A stretch of 64,000 nucleotides of DNA from Aspidiotus rigidus. Taxonomy: Eukaryota > Arthropoda > Insecta > Hemiptera > Diaspididae. Where the stretch lies: assembly GCA_035079385.1 (NCBI GenBank), contig JAVHKY010000058.1:806001-870000 (forward strand), read 5' to 3'. This document shows, one piece after another, positions 58,397-64,000 of the stretch (position 1 is its first letter; each line of letters starts with the position of its first letter). The notes beneath the pieces are model-generated. The model saw only the letters and a list, made by a program, of their open reading frames with translations, searched no databases and was not told where the DNA came from. The position numbers and the translations under genes are program-made.

Positions 58397-60531
58397 TTTC
58401 ATTCAGCCTGAAACCATGAGCAAAATGGGAGCTCTGTTTCATGTGTAGAAAGATACCATTCTGCAATTTCTATTGATATCATCATCCATTTAAATTCAAT
58501 AGAAATTCAGTAAGAAACGGTTAGCAGAATGAGAGCTTTGTGACATGTGTAGAAAGATACCATTCTCCAATTTCCGTCGATATCACCATCTATTTATGTT
58601 TAATTGAAATCCAGCCCAAAACGATCAGCAGAAGGAGAGCGTTGTCATATGTGTGGGGAGATACCATTCTCCAATTTCTGTTGATATCAACATCCATTTA
58701 AATTCAATTGAAATTAGGTAAAAAACGATCAGGAGAATGGGAGCTTTGTTATATGTGTAGAAAGATACCATTCTCCTATTCTGTTCTTATCACACTCCAT
58801 TTAAATTCAATTGATATCCAGCCTATAACGATCAGCAGAAGGAGAGCGTTTTCATATGGGTATGGAGATACCATTCTCCAATTTCTGTTGATATTATCAA
58901 CCATTTAAATTATATTGAAATTTAGTTTGAAACAATCAGCAGAATGAGAGCTTTGTAATATGTGTAGAAAGATACTATTCTCCAATTCAGTCCTTATCAC
59001 ATTGCATTTAAATTCAATTGAAATCCAGCCTAAAACGATCAGCAGAATGGGAGCGTTCTCATATGTGTAGGGAGATACCATTCTCCAATTTCTGTTGATA
59101 TCATCATCTATTTAAATTCAATTGAAATTGAGTATGGAACGATCAGGAGAATGGGAGCTTTGTTATATTTGTAGAAAAATACCATTCTCCTATTCTGTCC
59201 TTATTACACTCCATTCAAATTCAATCGATATCCAGCCTAAAACGATCAGCAGAATGAGGGTGTTGTGATGTTTGTAGAAAGATACCATTCTCCAATTTCT
59301 GTTGATATCATCATCCATTTAAATTCAATAGAAATTCTGTATGAAACGATCAGCAGAATAAGTCCCTTGTTATATGTATAGAAAGATAATATCATTCTCC
59401 AATTCCTGTTGTTATCATCATCCATTCAACTTCAATTGAAATATGCTTTAAATTTCGGTTCGAATAGGCCTATTGGGTACCATTTTGAGTTACCAGAGAT
59501 TAATTTCTGTTGAATATTCAGTTTTCACAGAGGGCAATATTTTCACATTTTCGGGATTAAGATCAGTTCTCGAGGTTTTCAGCTGAACCGATGTGAAATT
59601 TGTAATCTGCGTTAAATTTCGTTTGGGATAGACCTATTGGAAATCATTTTTAGTCGCCAGCGATTTTTTCTGTTGAAAATTCAGTTTTCACAGATGCAAT
59701 AACTTCGAACTGCGGATTTTGTGATCGGAGGTCAGGGTTTTCAACTGAACCGTTATGAAATTTGTAATCGGTGTTAAATTTCGATTAGGATAGACCTACT
59801 GGGTATCATTTTTAGTCGCCAAAGATTTTTTTTGGTTGAAAATAGTGTTTTCACAGCGGGCAATGATTTTGAATTATGGAAATTGTGATCAGCTATCGCG
59901 TTTTTCAGCAAACCGATATGAAATTTGTAATCTGCGTTAGTTTCGGTTAGGGTAGGTCTATTGTAAATCATTTTTAGTCGCAAGAGATTTTTTCCTGTTA
60001 AAAATTCAGTTTACACGGAGGGCAAAAACTTCCAATTCTGGATTTCGTGTTCGGAGTGCGAGTTTTTCAACTGAACTGATATGAAAATCGTAATCTGCGT
60101 TAAACTTGTGTTGGGATAGGCCTAATGCCTACCAGTTTTAGTCGCCAGAGATTTTATTCTGTTGAAAATTCAGTTTTCACAGATGCAATAACTTCGAATT
60201 GTGGATTTTGTGATCGGAGGTCGGGTTTTTCAACTGAACTGTTATGAAATTTGTAATCGGCGTTAAATTTTGATTAGGATAGACCCATTGGGTATCATTT
60301 TTAGTTGCCAAAGATTTTTTTTTGTTGAAAATACAGTTTTCACAGAGGGCAATGATTTTGAATAATTATGGAAATATTGTGATCGGCTATCGAGTTGTTC
60401 AGCTGAACCGATATGAAATTTGAAATCTGCGTTAAATTTCGGTTAGGATAGGCCTAATGGGTACCATTTTGAGTCGCCAGAGATTATTTTCTCTTGAATA
60501 TTCAGTTATCACAGAGGGCAATAATTTCGAA
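58397..60531 (+). repeat. Composite unit X
   Basis: A block 58397-59443 (1,047 bp), B block 59444-60531 (1,088 bp). The B block lacks about two monomers (some 337 bp) relative to unit IX. Confidence 0.88.
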
Positions 60532-62252
60532 TTTCATTCAGCCTGAAACCATGAGCAAAATGGGAGCTCTGTTTCATGTGTAGAAAGATACCATTCTGCA
60601 ATTTCTGTTGATATCATCATCCATTTAAATTCAATAGAAATTCAGTAAGAAACGGTTAGCAGAATGAGAGCTTTGTGACATGTGTAGAAAGATACCATTC
60701 TCCAATTTCCGTCGATATCACCATCTATTTATGTTTAATTGAAATCCAGCCCAAAACGATCAGCAGAAGGAGAGCGTTGTCATATGTGTAGGGAGATACC
60801 ATTCTCCAATTTCTGTTGATATCATCATCTATTTAAATTCAATTGAAATTGAGTATGGAACGATCAGGAGAATGGGAGCTTTGTTATATTTGTAGAAAAA
60901 TACCATTCTCCTATTCTGTCCTTATTACACTCCATTCAAATTCAATCGATATCCAGCCTAAAACGATCAGCAGAATGAGGGTGTTGTGATGTTTGTAGAA
61001 AGATACCATTCTCCAATTTCTGTTGATATCATCATCCATTTAAATTCAATAGAAATTCTGTATGAAACGATCAGCAGAATAAGTCCCTTGTTATATGTAT
61101 AGAAAGATAATATCATTCTCCAATTCCTGTTGTTATCATCATCCATTCAACTTCAATTGAAATATGCTTTAAATTTCGGTTCGAATAGGCCTATTGGGTA
61201 CCATTTTGAGTTACCAGAGATTAATTTCTGTTGAATATTCAGTTTTCACAGAGGGCAATATTTTCACATTTTCGGGATTAAGATCAGTTCTCGAGGTTTT
61301 CAGCTGAACCGATGTGAAATTTGTAATCTGCGTTAAATTTCGTTTGGGATTTACCTATTGGAAATCATTTTTAGTCGCCAGCGATTTTTTCTGTTGAAAA
61401 TTCAGTTTTCACAGATGCAATAACTTCGAACTGCGGATTTTGTGATCGGAGGTCAGGGTTTTCAACTGAACCGTTATGATATTTGTAATCGGTGTTAAAT
61501 TTCGATTAGGATAGACCTACTGGGTATCATTTTTAGTCGCCAAAGATTTTTTTTGGTTGAAAATAGTGTTTTCACAGCGGGCAATAATTTTGAATTATGG
61601 AAATTGTGATCAGCTATCGCGTTTTTCAGCAAACCGATATGAAATTTGTAATCTGCGTTAGTTTCGGTTAGGGTAGGTCTATTGTAAATCATTTTTAGTC
61701 GCAAGAGATTTTTTCCTGTTAAAAATTCAGTTTACACGGAGGGCAAAAACTTCCAATTCTGGATTTCGTGTTCGGAGTGCGAGTTTTTCAACTGAACTGA
61801 TATGAAAATCGTAATCTGCGTTAAACTTGTGTTGGGATAGGCCTAATGCCTACCAGTTTTAGTCGCCAGAGATTTTATTCTGTTGAAAATTCAGTTTTCA
61901 CAGATGCAATAACTTCGAATTGTGGATTTTGTGATCGGAGGTCGGGTTTTTCAACTGAACTGTTATGAAATTTGTAATCGGCGTTAAATTTTGATTAGGA
62001 TAGACCCATTGGGTATCATTTTTAGTTGCCAAAGATTTTTTTTTGTTGAAAATACAGTTTTCACAGAGGGCAATGATTTTGAATAATTATGGAAATATTG
62101 TGATCGGCTATCGAGTTGTTCAGCTGAACCGATATGAAATTTGAAATCTGCGTTAAATTTCGGTTAGGATAGGCCTAATGGGTACCATTTTGAGTCGCCA
62201 GAGATTATTTTCTCTTGAATATTCAGTTATCACAGAGGGCAATAATTTCGAA
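60532..62252 (+). repeat. Composite unit XI (shortest)
   Basis: A block 60532-61164 (633 bp, four monomers fewer than unit X), B block 61165-62252 (1,088 bp). It looks like an internal deletion derivative of unit X. Confidence 0.88.
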
Positions 62253-64000
62253 TTTCATTCAGCCTGAAACCATGAGCAAAATGGGAGCTCTGTTTCATGT
62301 GTAGAAAGATACCATTCTGCAATTTCTGTTGATATCATCATCCATTTAAATTCAATAGAAATTCAGTAAGAAACGGTTAGCAGAATGAGAGCTTTGTGAC
62401 ATGTGTAGAAAGATACCATTCTCCAATTTCCGTCGATATCACCATCTATTTATGTTTAATTGAAATCCAGCCCAAAACGATCAGCAGAAGGAGAGCGTTG
62501 TCATATGTGTGGGGAGATACCATTCTCCAATTTCTGTTGATATCAACATCCATTTAAATTCAATTGAAATTAGGTAAAAAACGATCAGGAGAATGGGAGC
62601 TTTGTTATATGTGTAGAAAGATACCATTCTCCTATTCTGTTCTTATCACACTCCATTTAAATTCAATTGATATCCAGCCTATAACGATCAGCAGAAGGAG
62701 AGCGTTTTCATATGGGTATGGAGATACCATTCTCCAATTTCTGTTGATATTATCAACCATTTAAATTATATTGAAATTTAGTTTGAAACAATCAGCAGAA
62801 TGAGAGCTTTGTAATATGTGTAGAAAGATACTATTCTCCAATTCAGTCCTTATCACATTGCATTTAAATTCAATTGAAATCCAGCCTAAAACGATCAGCA
62901 GAATGGGAGCGTTCTCATATGTGTAGGGAGATACCATTCTCCAATTTCTGTTGATATCATCATCTATTTAAATTCAATTGAAATTGAGTATGGAACGATC
63001 AGGAGAATGGGAGCTTTGTTATATTTGTAGAAAAATACCATTCTCCTATTCTGTCCTTATTACACTCCATTCAAATTCAATCGATATCCAGCCTAAAACG
63101 ATCAGCAGAATGAGGGTGTTGTGATGTTTGTAGAAAGATACCATTCTCCAATTTCTGTTGATATCATCATCCATTTAAATTCAATAGAAATTCTGTATGA
63201 AACGATCAGCAGAATAAGTCCCTTGTTATATGTATAGAAAGATAATATCATTCTCCAATTCCTGTTGTTATCATCATCCATTCAACTTCAATTGAAATAT
63301 GCTTTAAATTTCGGTTCGAATAGGCCTATTGGGTACCATTTTGAGTTACCAGAGATTAATTTCTGTTGAATATTCAGTTTTCACAGAGGGCAATATTTTC
63401 ACATTTTCGGGATTAAGATCAGTTCTCGAGGTTTTCAGCTGAACCGATGTGAAATTTGTAATCTGCGTTAAATTTCGTTTGGGATAGACCTATTGGAAAT
63501 CATTTTTAGTCGCCAGCGATTTTTTCTGTTGAAAATTCAGTTTTCACAGATGCAATAACTTCGAACTGCGGATTTTGTGATCGGAGGTCAGGGTTTTCAA
63601 CTGAACCGTTATGAAATTTGTAATCGGTGTTAAATTTCGATTAGGATAGACCTACTGGGTATCATTTTTAGTCGCCAAAGATTTTTTTTGGTTGAAAATG
63701 GTGTTTTCACAGCGGGCAATGATTTTGAATTATGGAAATTGTGATCAGCTATCGCGTTTTTCAGCAAACCGATATGAAATTTGTAATCTGCGTTAGTTTC
63801 GGTTAGGGTAGGTCTATTGTAAATCATTTTTAGTCGCAAGAGATTTTTTCCTGTTGACAATTCAGTTTACACAGAGGGCAACAACTTCGAATTCTGGATT
63901 TCGTGTTTGTAGTTCGAGTTTTTCAACTGAACTGATATGAAACTCGTAATCTGCGTTAAACTTCTGTTGGGTTAGGCCTAATGCCTACCAGTTTTAGTCG
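62253..64000 (+). repeat. Composite unit XII, cut by the window end
   Basis: A block 62253-63299 (1,047 bp), B block from 63300, still in progress at 64000. Confidence 0.88.

Larger units (their letters stand above)
32267..64000 (+). repeat. Composite satellite array (A and B families), continues past the window
   Basis: At least 31.7 kb with no other sequence. A monomers are about 102-105 bp (AAACGATCAGCAGAA.., TGTGTAGAAAGATACCATTC, TCCAATTTCTGTTGATATCA, CATTTAAATTCAATTGAAAT). B monomers are about 164-173 bp (CTGAACCGATATGAAATTTG, TAATCTGCGTTAAATTTC, TAGGCCTAATGGGTACC, TTTTTAGTCGCCAGAGATT, TTTTCACAGAGGGCAAT). They do not mix singly: 6 to 17 A copies alternate with about 6 to 10 B copies. 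The A-to-B junction (AATATGCTTTAAATTTCGG) and B-to-A junction (TTTCATTCAGCCTGAAACC) are the same every time. Open frames of 60-100 codons recur at unit spacing but are satellite artefacts. Confidence 0.97.

Noticed and set aside
32267..64000. Recurring 66-101 codon open frames (for example at 36792, 45253, 51352, 40279, 54836, 62564)
   Set aside because: They repeat at composite-unit spacing, cover A or B monomers, and carry no protein-like motif. They are satellite artefacts.
32267..64000. CRISPR-like array
   Set aside because: Repeats are head-to-tail satellite monomers of 100-170 bp without unique spacers, in a eukaryotic genome.

Overview
This is AT-rich eukaryotic nuclear DNA, most likely from an arthropod and probably an insect. 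The grounds are Jockey-type and RNase H-bearing LINEs, Copia remnants, hAT-like and foldback elements, 60-80 nt introns with GT..AG borders, and no operon-like gene packing. A sap-sucking hemipteran is only a guess. No rRNA, tRNA or CRISPR array was seen. Genes are sparse; nearly everything recognisable is repeat-derived.

Left part (1-16 kb): one intact single-exon gene for a secreted protein (1110-2030, minus) lies among transposons. A near full-length Jockey-clade LINE (5861-10046) has a 14-bp target-site duplication and a twin-priming inversion of its 5' end that splits ORF1 onto both strands; ORF2 has three premature stops. Four 5'-truncated copies of another, RNase H-bearing LINE family share a 3' tail motif, GCTCGT followed by A residues (2499-3445 and 14642-15390 on minus; 10303-11170 and 11640-12030 on plus). 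A 157-bp MITE-like element lies at 13732-13888.

Middle (16-24 kb): a 1.4-kb inverted duplication (16260-17680 against 21489-22909, axis about 19584) carries decayed Copia integrase and RNase H fragments embedded in two satellite families, called A (about 104 bp) and B (about 165-173 bp) here. Between the arms lies a broken Ulp1-type cysteine protease ORF and a short GC-rich segment.

Gene island (25-32 kb): a minus-strand gene can be assembled from splice sites and reading frame. Three exons (26837-26080) are well supported, and a phase-compatible first exon lies at 32121-32053. The implied 5.2-kb intron holds a nest of palindromic elements: a MITE with 37-bp termini, a hAT-like element with 8-bp target duplication, a foldback element built of a 45-bp minisatellite in opposite orientations, and a second small foldback. 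A tentative two-exon gene lies at 25114-25635 (plus).

Right half (32.27 kb to the end): one continuous complex satellite array of at least 31.7 kb. Blocks of A monomers alternate with blocks of B monomers with constant junctions, giving twelve composite units of 1.7-3.4 kb. These are arranged in a higher-order pattern (I-II-III-I'-II-I'-II-III then four III-like units) that includes a nearly identical 6,099-bp tandem duplication. The composite-satellite organisation, its sharing with the Copia-bearing inverted duplication, and the nested foldback intron are the most unusual features of the window.
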